Shown: in pieces, positions 10,461 to 21,322 of the stretch
Layout of the letters: each line of letters starts with the position of its first letter
Numbering within the stretch: position 1 is the first letter of the stretch
Assembly (NCBI GenBank): GCA_024867545.1
Contig: JANFNE010000046.1
Coordinates: 472,582-536,581, forward strand
From: Phytopythium helicoides
Lineage: Eukaryota; Oomycota; Peronosporomycetes; Pythiales; Pythiaceae
Direction: 5' to 3'
DNA: 64,000 nt
Program-made: the position numbers and the translations under genes
Notes under the pieces: generated by a model
Database searches by the model: none
Seen by the model: the letters and a program-made list of their open reading frames with translations, nothing else
Told to the model about the DNA's origin: nothing

Positions 10461-12382
10461 ATGGTGACGGCCGAGGAGATGTTCCGCACCAACGCGCAGG
10501 CGGTGGTGCGCGACTACTTCGTGGAGCCGCGCATCGGTGCGCCGGCTGAGCTTGCGGGGCCGGGAGGACGCGGGGCTGACGCGCTGTTGCTTGGCCGCAG
10601 ACTACCGCACCATCTCGGGCGTGAACGGCCCGCTGGTGATCCTCGAGAGCGTCAAGGTGCGCCGGAGAGCGATGCGCGCGGACCCCAGAGCTGAGCGACC
10701 GCGACTGACGCTTGTTTGTTTCTCGCGCTTGTCGATCTGCAGCTGCCCAAGTTCGCCGAGATTGTGAACCTGACGCTCGCAAACGGCGAGAAGCGCCAGG
10801 GCAAGGTGCTGGAGGTGCAGGGCAGCAAGGCCGTGGTGCAGGTGTTCGAGGGCACGGACGGCATCGACAACCGCAACACGCACTGCGAGTTCACGGGCAG
10901 CGTGCTCAAGATGGCCATCTCGGAGGAGATGCTGGGCCGCGCCTTCAACGGATCGGGCAAGGCCATCGACGGCGCCCCGCCCGTCGTGGCCGAGGACTAC
11001 CTCGATATTGAGGGCCAGCCTATCAACCCGTCGTGCCGTGACTACCCGAAGGAGATGATCCAGACGGGCATCTCGGCCATCGATGTGATGAACTCGATCG
11101 CTCGTGGACAAAAGATTCCGCTTTTCTCTGCTGCTGGTCTGCCGCATAACGAGGTAGGTCTTTGTGGTGCAGCGTCTATCAGGAAAAAGGGGATCGTAGG
11201 CGCTTACAATCATGTTGCTTTGCCCTCTCAGATTGCCGCCCAGATTGTGCGCCAGGCTGGTCTGGTCAAGCGCAAGGACGTCATGGACTCGCACGACGAC
11301 AACTTTGCCATTGTGTTCGGCGCCATGGGTGTCAACATGGAGACGGCTCGTTTCTTCCGCAACGACTTTGAAGAGAGTGGATCCATGCAGAAGACAGCGC
11401 TGTTCATGAACCTCGCCAACGACCCGACAATCGAGCGTATCATTACGCCGCGTCTGGCGCTCACGACCGCCGAGTATCTTGCTTATGAGCGTGACATGCA
11501 CGTGTTGGTCATCTTGACCGACATGAGTTCCTACGCCGACGCTCTGCGTGAGGTGTCAGCGGCCCGAGAAGAAGTTCCCGGTCGCCGTGGTTACCCCGGT
11601 TACATGTACACGGATTTGTCGACCATCTATGAGCGCGCCGGTCGTGTCACGGGTCGCAACGGCTCAATCACACAGCTGCCCATCCTGACGATGCCGAACG
11701 ATGACATCACGCATCCGATTCCCGATCTCACGGGTTATATTACGGAGGGACAGGCAAGTGGTCGATATCTCTATGTCAAGGATCTGCAAAGCTCGCAGCT
11801 AACATGTTTATTGCAGATTTACGTTGACCGTCAGCTGCACAACCGTCAGATTTTCCCGCCGATCAACGTGCTTCCGTCGCTCTCGCGTTTGATGAAGAGT
11901 GCTATTGGTGAGGGTATGACTCGCGATGACCACAGTGCCGTGTCCAACCAACTGGTACGATTTGGTGTATGCATGTTCGTGCCGCCGCGAGTTGGCCAAC
12001 AATTCTCATGCTCTACCTTTGTGCGATCCATTTTAGTACGCAAGTTACGCGACGGGCAAGGACGTGCAGGCCATGAAGGCTGTTGTGGGTGAAGAAGCGC
12101 TTTCGCTGGAGGACCACCTGTACCTGAAGTTCACAGACAAGTTCGAGGGCAAGTTCATCGCGCAGGGTCCGTACCAGTCGCGCGACATTTACGAGTCGCT
12201 CGACTTGGCGTGGTCGCTCTTCCGCTCATTCCCCAAGGAATTGCTGAAGAAGATCCCCAAGAAGCAGCTCGACACGTACTATGCGCGCCGGACGCAGATG
12301 CGCGAGGAGGAGGTGCGTTGCGTTGATTTTGCGCGTGTGTGGATCCAGCTGATAAAAATACTAAACTTGCGTCATGCAGTAA
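10461..12382 (+). CDS. VMA2: V-type proton ATPase subunit B
   Basis: The non-catalytic nucleotide-binding B subunit of the V1 sector that acidifies vacuoles and endosomes. Seven exons can be placed: 10,461-10,536; 10,601-10,656; 10,743-11,153; 11,232-11,753; 11,817-11,954; 12,037-12,312; 12,380-12,382. They join to exactly 494 codons with stop. Landmarks are [49 protein letters not shown]-type [17 protein letters not shown] and [17 protein letters not shown], all highly conserved. Intron 4 (11,754-11,816) starts GCAAGT, a GC-AG intron. The last intron places the TAA stop directly after its CAG; retaining it would add about 33 residues. The neighbouring divergent VPS33 serves the same organelle. 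No frame breaks. Confidence 0.95.
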
Positions 12383-12541
12383 ACGCGCTTGGGGAGAAAT
12401 GTGGATGACGCAGCGACCGCGAATTTGCCTTGTTGGACTTTTTTTCGCATTCTGAGAGCTGGAGTCGCTGCCAGTTGGAGGGATAGGAGATGCTGAGTAA
12501 CAATCGATACGTCGGCAGTGTGAGATCGTGACGCACTGCTT

Positions 12542-14481
12542 CTATTGACGGCTCAACGTAGATGTTTTGGGGTTGCCTCCCTTTTTCGGTTTGCCCCGCC
12601 GTGGCGGCGCCTGTGTTGTTGGTTGCCACTCTGGCGCTGTATGCTGAAGAACGACCCGGCACCGATGCACACTCTGGTGGCACTTTCGGCACGCCTCGCA
12701 CATGCGCTTGAATCCTGTGGCTGTGAAGGACAGCAATGGCCTGTGAGTACTTTCAAACTGCAGGCTCTCGCTAAAATGTATGTCCTTACATTCGGCCGTT
12801 TGCCTCCTGCTGACGACCGGAAGAGTCGAGACTGGAGGTCGTGCAGGAGCCACTTGCGTGTCCATCACTGGCGGGACTGGGGGGCCACTGGAACCCAAGA
12901 CCCGAGATCATTGCGGGGGTCCAATAAGATTGACGGAGTCACGTGCTTGAGAACCATGCGGCACTCGGTCGCCGTTTTGTTCTGGAGTGCACATACTGGG
13001 CAGATAGTCGACAGCTGCATTGGCGGATACATGGTCCCCGCAACCGGGTACATGACGTTGACAAGCGACTGCGACGGCGGAAGCGCCATCTTGGTGGTGT
13101 TGAGCATCGCGAAAGCGTTATTTTCTGGAAGTCCTTGTTCGGCGAGTGCTTCGACGCTGGTGTTGGTTGGGGCTGCCAAGTCCGGCGCTAGCTCCATAGG
13201 AACAAGCATCGTTGGTCGCCACAGGTATCGACGAAGTTCCGACACTTTCTGGGTCAGGAGATGCGAGTGGAGACACTTCCGGTGCACTTGGTATGTCTGT
13301 TGCCGGCATGGATCTTCCAGCTGGGACTTCCGAGGTCAATGGTACAACGTTAGATGCAGGAGAGACGGCTAGTTGGGCTGTCTGCGTCAATACAGCTGCC
13401 GAATCGTCCACAGATTCGAGGCTCGCTCCGGCAACATTTCCCGCTGCGGCAGCCTCTCTATTCTCTGGCATCGCTGTTGAGGGCGTCAGTACTTCCGAAT
13501 GCGTTGGATCTTGGGTCTCTGATGCTACTATTGAAGCAACATCTCCAGCCAAATTGGCGCTGGTTGAGGCATTTGCGCTTGAACCAGTTGCCTTGGCGTT
13601 TGCTGCTGCCAGTGCACTCGCTGCAAACGCCGCGAGTGCAGCGGATACCTTTAGCTGGAAGGCCGTCTGTATCGCGAGTGTCTCCGGTGCCACTGTTGGC
13701 GCAGGCAGCACTGCCGCCTTTTTAATTATGCCCGCAGTGACCGTGGCCATCCGCTCCGCAGCCTCGTTCTGGGCTGCTGTTGCTGCCTCTTGCTCACGCA
13801 CTTGCTCCCGCGCATGCATCCACATCTTTTTGCTGCGCTGCTTAATCTTGGCGACCTCGCCCGCTGCCAAGGTCTCGAGCAGCGCGCTTGGAAGAGTTGC
13901 CCCAGTGTCTGCCACTCCTACATTTGCCTCGTTGTCTTGACGATTGCCTGCAGCAGTCCCTGATACCATGGCGACGCCTCCAGTGTCGGTCTCGTCGGCG
14001 CTGTCCGCGACCGGCTCATCGTCCACGGACACGTCCGACTCCTCGGACGAGTCCTGCGCCATTGCTCCGATGTCAGACGCGCTGCGTGGCAGCTTGCAAA
14101 GCTCAACGCCGCCCCACCGAGCCATGCGAGTCGTCGCCAGGCTCGCTCCGCGTGTAGACCCCGAAGCGCGCGTCGACGAAGGTGGCCATTTCCACGAGGT
14201 TTCGGTGCAGCAGCCGCTGGTACCTGCGCCAGCGCTTCGTCAGACCGCGCCCCGTTCCGCTCCGCCCCTGCAACTCCCTCACGCGATGGCGCCCTCGACG
14301 TCTCCGCGCGCGTGGCACTCGGCCGCCACGGCCAGCATGTCCTCGTTCACCTCGAGCATCTGCGTCCCCAGTGCGCGTCAGCCCCAACCGCCCGCCGTGA
14401 GCCCCGCCGAGAGCCGCGTACGCTGCCGAACACGTCGGCGACGGGCGCCGCGCCTCCATCGGCGCCGTCGGTTGGCTGCAT
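12542..14481 (-). CDS. SS18/GIF-like (SSXT domain) transcription coactivator with C-terminal Cys-His motifs
   Basis: Exon 1 (14,481-14,422) reads MQPTDGADGG. Exon 2 (14,359-14,283) gives MLEVNEDMLAVAAECHARGD, and exon 3 from 14,223 gives YQRLLHRNLVEMATFVDAR. Joined, exons 2 and 3 match the SSXT helix pair of animal SS18 and plant GIF coactivators, which bridge DNA-binding factors to SWI/SNF remodelers. A long acidic, then Ala/Ser/Thr-rich middle follows (SSEESDVSVDDE). The C-terminal part holds two copies of C-x2-C-x9-C-x5-H, CPVCALQNKTATECRMVLKH and CEACRKCHQSVHRCRVVLQH, then a basic tail (RRGKPKKGG). Frames shift near 14,110, 13,205 and 12,893; the first could be an unrecognised splice, the others look like indels. 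The Cys-His pair is not part of known SS18/GIF proteins. Confidence 0.6.
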
Positions 14482-14540
14482 TGGAAGATGTGACGTGTTT
14501 TTTTTTTGGCGGGAAGGGTGATATACGCGGTTCTGACTTC

Positions 14541-14666
14541 TTGGTAGTCAACACACCTTTCCCGCGCCTCTTGATTCGTCTATAACTAGTATTATTAGCC
14601 AATCAGAGATGCGGAAACGGTACATTTTGAGCTGACGACCGAGGGGTCCATTTTGTGACTACCGAG
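14541..14666. repeat. Small palindromic element with CCAAT box (MITE-like)
   Basis: Ends form an inverted repeat, TTGGTAGTCA (14,541-14,550) and TGACTACCGA (14,657-14,666). The centre (14,562-14,614) is an imperfect palindrome around CTATAACTAGT with GATT/AATC arms and contains AGCCAATCAG. A second copy of most of it sits inverted at 39,213-39,317. It may be a miniature transposon or a duplicated promoter block. Confidence 0.45.
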
Positions 14667-15204
14667 GGTCATGCGAACAGCGAACCACTTCAAAAAGGAG
14701 CACCTGCAACGTTGGGGAAGCGAACACTAGGACGCACCGCCGACGCTATGAGATGGTGCGCGAGATGCTGTTCCTGTATGCGAGTGGATGCTCTTTCGGG
14801 GGAGCTCTGGCACGCTTCCCCTTGATGAAACGCCCTTTGAAAGCCTGTGTGCGCATTGAACGTGCATTCCACGCCGTTCGCATGCTTCACACATGCGCAT
14901 TCTACATGATCTCGAATCATTAGAAAGCTAAGACCCACGCTCCAGAAAATATGGAGGACGCAAAGTTCGGCCGAGCTTTTCCGAGACTCGGAAGACTTCT
15001 TGGACCCGGTCGAGTTCCCGAGAGCCTCTCCACGGTCTTGGTGACCGCGTGGGCGAGCGCGGGCAGCTGCACAACCACCACGTTGGCCGCGAGCAACACG
15101 ATCTCGAACCGCGCCTCTGAGCCAGCAGCAACGCGGGCTCGCTGTCGCCCGCCTGCCAGTTATAGCTAGCGGCACATTGCGACTCTTGACGACGTGAGGA
15201 AGTG
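14667..15204. other. Intergenic with a possible minus-strand exon
   Basis: At ~15,125-14,935 the minus strand encodes a hydrophobic, G/C3-rich stretch (FEIVLLAANVVVVQLPALAH, then VTKTVERL) that looks coding but lacks a start and any recognisable partner exon. The rest shows nothing I can support. Confidence 0.3.
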
Positions 15205-15629
15205 ATGGAGAGGGTAGCGCTGCTGTTGATGGTGCTGCTGCTGCGGCTGGCGGGCGACGCGCGCGACATCTGGGCCGACTACGCGCACGCACCGACGAAC
15301 TGCGAGGTGCCCCAGTGCGTGGCGGGCGGCTGCCTGTTCGAGAACTGCGAGCGCCCACTATCATGCACCAGCGGGCTCTGTTACTTCCGGTAGGTCTGCT
15401 GTTGCTACTGCTGCTGCCCGCGTGGACTGACGGGAAAAGCGCCGCGACTTTCTCGGTGGCGCTGCGCGCGCGCAACCGCACCGATGGCAAGGATGCGACG
15501 TGCGAGGGCCGTGCCTGCCACTTCCGCAAGATGCAGACCACGCTGGTCGAGGGGTACTGCACGGGCGGTGGATGCAGACTCGACGAACACGCGCACCCAA
15601 CCGACTTCTCCGCGACGCTGAGCGAATGA
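15205..15629 (+). CDS. Secreted cysteine-rich protein with four C-x4-C motifs
   Basis: Two exons (15,205-15,389 and 15,440-15,629; 50-bp GT-AG intron with CTGAC branch site) join to 125 codons including stop. Residues 1-20 (MERVALLLMVLLLRLAGDAR) form a clear signal peptide. The mature part carries four short repeats of one pattern: QCVAGGCLF, SCTSGLCYF, TCEGRACHF and YCTGGGCRL, each C-x4-C followed by x-F/L, plus two extra cysteines near the start. There is no membrane anchor or retention signal. I do not recognise the family. Small secreted disulfide-rich proteins are common in oomycete secretomes, some as effectors and others as wall or ER-lumen proteins; nothing here decides between these. 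Confidence 0.65.
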
Positions 15630-15682
15630 CGAGCGCCGGTAACAAACGAATGAACGAACGTATATTTGCATTCCTCTCGGAG

Positions 15683-16136
15683 CTAGTACTGGATGAGCTG
15701 GCTCAGCGGACACGCGCTCGTCCTCGAGCACAGTCGCAATGGGCGAAGCAAACGCCTCGAGGAGCTCGTCGATGGTCATGGGCTCCTCGCGGCAGAGTAG
15801 TGCCAGCACGAGGCTGTTCGACGGCAGGTACATCTGATCCGGCATGGACAGTTCTCAAGGAACACAACGGCCGTCAAGTCCTGTAGTAGCACGAGTCCCA
15901 TGGCGTTGAGCTACAGTCTGTCCAGCAGCTTAGCTCAGTGCTCCTGCGTGCAGCGCGCGTTGTCGGCCGCCGCGTCCACGACCCTGCCGAGCACCACGGA
16001 GCGCAAGAGGCACGCGTCGGCCCCTGCCGCTGCTCCTGCGTGCGCCTGGGTCCTCGAGCTCCAGCACGTCAGCCAGCGATGGCCCGAGCTACTTTGGCGC
16101 GTTGAACGTCGCGCCAGCAGGCGACGACGGCTCCAT
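15683..16136 (-). CDS. Uncertain, broken minus-strand gene
   Basis: From an ATG at 16,136 (MEPSSPAGATFNAPK) helical, G/C3-rich stretches follow in changing frames: DACLLRSVVLGRVVDAAADN, NAMGLVLLQDLTAVVFLEN, and MPDQMYLPSNSLVLALLCRE followed by MTIDELLEAFASPIA. A plausible end is LSQLIQY with a stop at 15,683-15,685. At least three frame changes are needed, one at a CCC run. Codon use favours this strand being coding, but I do not recognise the protein. The plus strand at ~16,080-16,166 competes: it could be a diverged uDENN exon of the next gene (PSYFGALNVAP...), ending at a GTGAGC splice site. I cannot settle which is real. Confidence 0.35.
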
Positions 16137-16202
16137 CTGCTACGCTTATGCTGCTCTTCAAGGTGAGCAACCTCGACCAATACCGCACATCCAGCCGCTC
16201 AA

Positions 16203-17775
16203 CTATTGCTCAGCTCACGAGGACCACTTTGGCGACGACCAGGGTCGGTGTGGCGCCCGCGCGTGTTCTGCCTGATCTCGAGGCACCCGTTCTTCTCGCT
16301 GTTCAAAGAGATTGTCCGGTGCGCACAGCGATGGAGGAATTGCCGCCAATCCGGATGTAGAGCCTCATGAAGCGCTTTCGATCCCACTCTGGTTGTAGCT
16401 GGGCGTATCGGCAACTCAGTGGACAGAATGAAGAGGCAGCGACGGACGTGCACAACCGCATTGTTCAGGCCTGCGACCATTGCAGCTGGTTTATTTCTCC
16501 GCGCCACGGTTCCAGCACGGTTCAAAACGGGGAAGGGAAGGCTCAACCAAGCTTTGAAGAGGAAGTTAGCGCCGTTCGCGCATCGGCATTCTGCGTCACT
16601 GGACCCGAAGAGCTGCCAGAAAACGACGACTCGCACGAGCAGGTGTATGGCAGGCTAGCCTATCTCATCAAACACGTGAAGCGACCACCCACAGGAAGCG
16701 TGCTTCAGCTCCACCTTGCTGACATCGCTGAGAAAGGCACAAACCAAGAGCAAGCACATCCGCAAGTGCTGCGGTATCACGTCCAGCGAGGCAAGGCACC
16801 GCATCTAGACGATCGCTGCTTCCAGCTGCTCTTTCAGTGTCTGAGCCTTGAGAACGTGGTCTACATCATCAATTGCATGCTGCTCGAGCAGCGTATCCTC
16901 ATCCATTCCAACGTACGTGCTAAATGATGATGGTGTGTCCCAATATTCATCCCCACCACTCACTAACTATTGGATGGTGAGTAGCACCTTGGACTCTTGA
17001 CACCCGTGTGCGAGGCGTTGTGTGCGCTCATGTATCCGTTTACATGGGAGCACGTCTACATCCCTTTCCTACCAGTGAAGCTTATTGACTATCTTCAGGT
17101 TTGTCTGCAAATCGCGCACGCGCTCACGGATTCCTAACTAATGTGGCTGCTGCGGAATGGCAGGCTCCTGTTCCGTACATCATTGGGCTACACACCAGTT
17201 CGTTGGCAACGCGTGTTGGGTCACAGATTTTTGCCTCTTGTGTCGTTGTCCACCTGGACAAAAACAAAGTTGTGTCGCCCATCTTTTCTCGAGTGGATGA
17301 CACTCCAATGGACTTTGCCATTCCACACTTGCCATCACGTGAAGTCAATGAGTTGACAAAGACCCTCACTGGGATCGTCCCGAGCCCTGTCGGAAGCACA
17401 AAAAGTTCTCAATTGAAGCGACATCGAGGTCGCAGGATAAAGAAAGGAAGCGACCCAATATCGTCTCCATCGCAAAAGTTATCACCAGTGGTGGCACCTG
17501 CCAGCCGATTCATTGAACGATCTCATTCTCATGAAGTCGAACTTGCTTTCGGAGAGGGACCGGTGCGTCAGAATATGTGTTACTTTCAGGCATCAGCATC
17601 GAAAGACTGATCGACTCGTTTTGCATGCCACTCAGCTCGGAATCACCTTTGAGTCGACGCACCTCCGCTTATTGGCAGTCAACAATTTCGAGCACGGCAC
17701 CCAACTGAGTGGATCGGCAGTCGTCAAGGCGTTACCTCGCTTGCACAATGGAGTCTCGGGACCAGCAGAGCGCTC
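16203..17775 (+). repeat. Left arm of a 1.57-kb inverted duplication
   Basis: 1,573 bp here match 1,572 bp at 42,066-43,637 in reverse orientation, covering exons and introns with only scattered substitutions. Borders are CTATTGCTCAG on the 5' side and CAGAGCGCTC on the 3' side. About 24.3 kb lie between the arms. Confidence 0.85.
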
Positions 17776-17815
17776 TACGCTGATGCTCCCACCGACACGG
17801 CAATGTCGTTGGTAG
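16203..17815 (+). pseudogene. Truncated DENN-domain paralogue
   Basis: From 16,203 to 17,775 this is a close copy, on the opposite strand, of the complete DENN-PDZ gene at 42,066-43,637. It shares introns, the uDENN end (VFCLISRHPFFSLFKEI), the cDENN core (LLFQCLSLENVVYIINCMLL) and the start of the PDZ domain. Similarity stops abruptly after CAGAGCGCTC at 17,775. The frame then reads 12 foreign residues to a stop at 17,815, so the PDZ carboxylate-binding half and the dDENN module are missing. The complete gene's first three exons are also absent or unrecognisably diverged. DENN proteins are Rab exchange factors; without dDENN this copy probably lacks that activity. Most splice sites remain intact, so a shortened protein could still be made. 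Confidence 0.7.
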
Positions 17816-18271
17816 AGACACCGGTGCAAGCTGACCCACTCGACGGAAACGCCACGCCAGAGCTTACGCTCAACACGGACACACTGCCACTCGTCGTCGA
17901 GCTCGCGCCACTCGCCACACGCACACCGAGGCGCCGGCAGTCGAAGAGCTTGTACCGCCCGACACATTCACGTCGCCACTGACCTCAATCCACCAACGTA
18001 GCTTCACCGCAACGCTCGAAGCCATCGCCAGTGCCTTCCATTGGTCCGACAATTCCATTTCGCCGAGTGGGATTGGCAAAAAAAACGCGAACGCAGCTTC
18101 AACTTGTCATCACGTGATACCCCATGTGAAAGCGGTCGGCAAGAAAAGGACCATCACGCGCGATCCTTACAAGCCGCGGCACTTCAAGGCGCGGCGCTCG
18201 AGCCTCCAGCGGCGCATTCCGCGATCGTCGGCGTCGCGCGCACCCGCCTCCGCCCTCCGCCCTCCGCCCGC
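17816..18271. other. Intergenic with a coding-like remnant
   Basis: A plus-strand frame at ~17,925-18,075 reads EELVPPDTFTSPLTSIHQRS then FTATLEAIASAFHW, open across the start of the next promoter. It has no start or partner and may be the remains of the gene into which the DENN copy was inserted. Nothing else is recognised. Confidence 0.35.
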
Positions 18272-20852
18272 ATGTGGCGAGCTCTGCGCTCCCGAGCGGC
18301 CAGGCGCGCGCCTCGAGCGGCCGCGCGCTGCCAGCACACGGTGCGCTACACGCAGGCGTACGAGCGCAGCCTGCAGACGCCCGAGGACTTCTGGGCCGAG
18401 CAGGCCGAGGCCGTGCACTGGTTCCAGCCATGGGAGCGCGTCCTGGACGAGTGCGTGGGCGACTGCGCCGTTGGGGAGAGCGCGGCGGAGAGACTGACCG
18501 ACTTGCGGTGGCTGAACGCGCAGGACGGCCCACCCCGTGCCCAAGTGGTTCGCCGGCGGACTGATGAACACGAGCTACAACGCCCTCGACGTGCACGTGG
18601 CCGCGGGCAACGGCGACAAGATCGCGCTCCGCTATGACAGCCCGCTCACCAACACCAAGCGCAGCCTCACGTACAAGGAGCTGCTCGAGCAAGGTGGGTC
18701 TACGACTTTGTCGGCTTTCGGTGGGGTACTTGGTCGCTGACGACGAGGCTGACGTGCAGTCGCGACCTTCGCGGGTGGACTCCAGAAGCTCGGAGTGACC
18801 AAGGGCGACCGCGTGCTCATCTACATGCCAGCCGTCATCGAGTGCGCCGTCGCCATGCTCGCGTGTGCTCGTCTTGGCGCCATTCACTCCGTTGTCTTTG
18901 GCGGGTTCGCAGCTGGAGAGCTGGCTGCACGCGTGGACGACGCCACACCCAAGGTTATCGTGGCTGCGAGCTGCGGCATTGAGCCCAAGGGCGTGATCAA
19001 CTACGAGCCGCTTCTGAACGAGGCACTCGAGCGCTCCAGCTGGAAGCCGTCCAAGTGCGTCATCTTCCAGCGCGATGCTTGCAAGTTCAACCTCAAGAAG
19101 GACCGTGATATCGACTGGAACGACCTCGTCGCGCAGAGCTCCCCTGTCGACGCGGTGCCCGTGCTCGCGACCGACCCGCTGTACATCCTGTACACGTCTG
19201 GCACAACTGGAAAGGTTGGTGGCGTGGCTTGTTCATCTCACATAGAAAATGGTGTCTGATCGACTTGGTGTGGACGCAGCCCAAGGGTGTCGTGCGCGAC
19301 AATGGGGGACACGCAGTCGCGCTCAAGTGGAGCATGGCGAACGTCATGAACACACACCCGGGCGAAACGTTCTGGGCGGCGTCGGACATGGGCTGGGTTG
19401 TTGGCCACTCGTACATCGTGTACGGTCCGCTGCTTCAGGGCTGCACGGTAGGTGACACATGCATTGCTTGACTTGGATATGAAAGAGCGCGTGCCTCACA
19501 CGAGGTGCTCTGCAGTCGGTCATTTACGAGGGAAAACCCGTGGGTACCCCTGATGCAATGGCATTCTGGCGCGTGGTCAGCGAGTATGGAGTCAAAACCA
19601 TGTTCACGGCTCCAACCGCGCTGCGTGCAATTCGCAAGGCCGATCCGGATGGAGCTCTCATGCAGAGCATGAAGGCGGCCGTCCACGAGACATTGAAGGC
19701 CATGTTCGTGGCGGGCGAGCGCGGTGACCCGAAGACGCTCAAGTTCTTTGCGGACAAACTGGAGATTCCCATCGTTGATAACTGGTACGGTTGATGATTT
19801 CCATTGCACTTGATAGTCGTCGCCCCGTTGACTCTGGTTGCTATGCGCAGGTGGCAGACAGAGACAGGCTGGCCCATGAGCTCTCAGTGTCTTGGTATCG
19901 AGCAGGATTCGCCGTCCGGATCGTTCCCTGGAATCAAGTTTGGCTCCGTGTCACGCCCGGTGCCAGGATACAACATCCAGCTCATGAGTGCCGAGAAGCA
20001 TGAAGACGACCAGCATCACGGACATCACCACGACTCGGAAGAGCCCGACAAGGAACTTGTGGTCAAGCTGCCGCTTCCTCCAGGTACAATGTTCAGCGGT
20101 CTTGAGTGAATTCTTGTCAAGACGGCTGATTTATTGAAATGCGACCGCGTGTGTCGACAGGAACCGTGACGACGCTGTACAACAACGAAGAGGAGTTCCA
20201 TGCCAAGTACTTGCAGCGATTCCCAGGATACTACCACACTGGTGACACTGGGCACATTGACGAAGACGGCTACGTCTATGTGGGTCGCTCACTGGATGGA
20301 CGCCCGATGATGATGGTGGGTTGCTAACTTGTTGCTTGTCCCTCAGGTCATGTCGCGCACAGACGATGTCATCAACGTAGCGGGGCATCGCCTTTGCACA
20401 GGCTCAATCGAAGAAGTGATCCAAGTCATCCCGGAAGTTGTCGAGTGCGCCGTGGTACGTCACCATTGAGTGTAGATGATTGAGTAGTTGAACGACTTCG
20501 CTCACAATGTGACCCGTAGTTTGGAGCCTCGGACGCACTCAAGGGCCATGTTCCAGTCGCACTCTTGGTGCTTCGTGACTCCATCGATCGATCGGAGGAA
20601 GAGATTGCAGCCCAGGTGATTGACGAGGTGCGCGAGCACATTGGCAGCTTCGCCTGTCTCAAGAGTGTGGCCATGGTGCCGGCGCTCCCGAAGACACGCT
20701 CTGGCAAGGTCATGCGCGCCACCATTTCGGCCATTGCGGAATCGCGCCCGTTCAAAGTGCCTGCCACGATCGAGAACCCGGCAGTGCTCGAAGATATCCG
20801 CGCCGCTCTCAAAGATTTGGGCTACGCCCACCACGACTCGCTGCTCAAGTGA
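18272..20852 (+). CDS. ACSS3: Propionyl/acetyl-CoA synthetase, mitochondrial (ACSS3-like)
   Basis: An ANL-superfamily ligase that activates short-chain acids, propionate preferred in the ACSS3 family, to acyl-CoA through an acyl-AMP. The arginine-rich, acid-free start (MWRALRSRAARRAPRAAARC) fits mitochondrial import. Eight exons: 18,272-18,693; 18,760-19,214; 19,280-19,447; 19,516-19,784; 19,851-20,083; 20,161-20,279; 20,347-20,454; 20,520-20,852. Marks are the phosphate loop YILYTSGTTGKPKGV (split by intron 2), WWAASD-type FWAASDMGWVVGHSY, WWQTETGWP (split by intron 4), DDVINVAGHR, and the C-terminal acetylatable-lysine site PKTRSGKVMR. One extra C at ~18,530 breaks exon 1; without it the exons total 702 codons. 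A His-rich insert (EDDQHHGHHHDSEE) near residue 480 is unusual for the family. Confidence 0.92.
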
Positions 20853-21322
20853 ACCTGCTGCAGCTGATTGTCTTGCTGCGGCCGCTGTCGCTGACTGGAG
20901 CCCTAGGCCGCTCTTTCACATAACCATCGCGTGGAGAACCATGAGTAAGAATGCTGTCGCCTTTCAATACGACCATTTTCGTCAAAGGAATATCGTTGTC
21001 TTGAGCGTCATGCAGCGTCGATTGCAGTGAAACGAAAGACTGGGGTAGCTTTGCGCAATACGGTGCCGTTTCTGTAGTGCGGGGCGCCGTTGTGGTCGCA
21101 ATGGGTTCGCCAATCTCGCCGAAGCGAAACGTGCCGCACGCTCCTGGCCGCGAGGTGATTGGCTGGGTGGTGCGATGCTCAGCCGGTACACTACTCACGG
21201 ATGAGCTCGCTGGTGAAGGTTCAACTCTCGACGGTCATCATCGTGAGCGCAATTTCTGTTTGTATTGAATGGTGCAAACAGCAATTCATTCGCAGTTGTT
21301 CGACCTACTTGTAGGTGCAAGC
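20853..21322. other. Intergenic, 470 bp, convergent
   Basis: Lies between the 3' ends of two converging genes. I see only chance open frames and no repeat or RNA gene. Confidence 0.5.

Noticed and set aside
14690..15562. 290-codon minus-strand frame
   Set aside because: Composition is arginine/serine-rich noise opposite the secreted cysteine-rich gene; only a short separate stretch at ~14,935-15,125 in another frame looks coding.
17513..17610. Frame break shared by both DENN copies near the PDZ start
   Set aside because: A GTGCGT...CACTCAG intron of about 85 bp joins the frames as EGP-LGITF in both copies, so no indel is needed.
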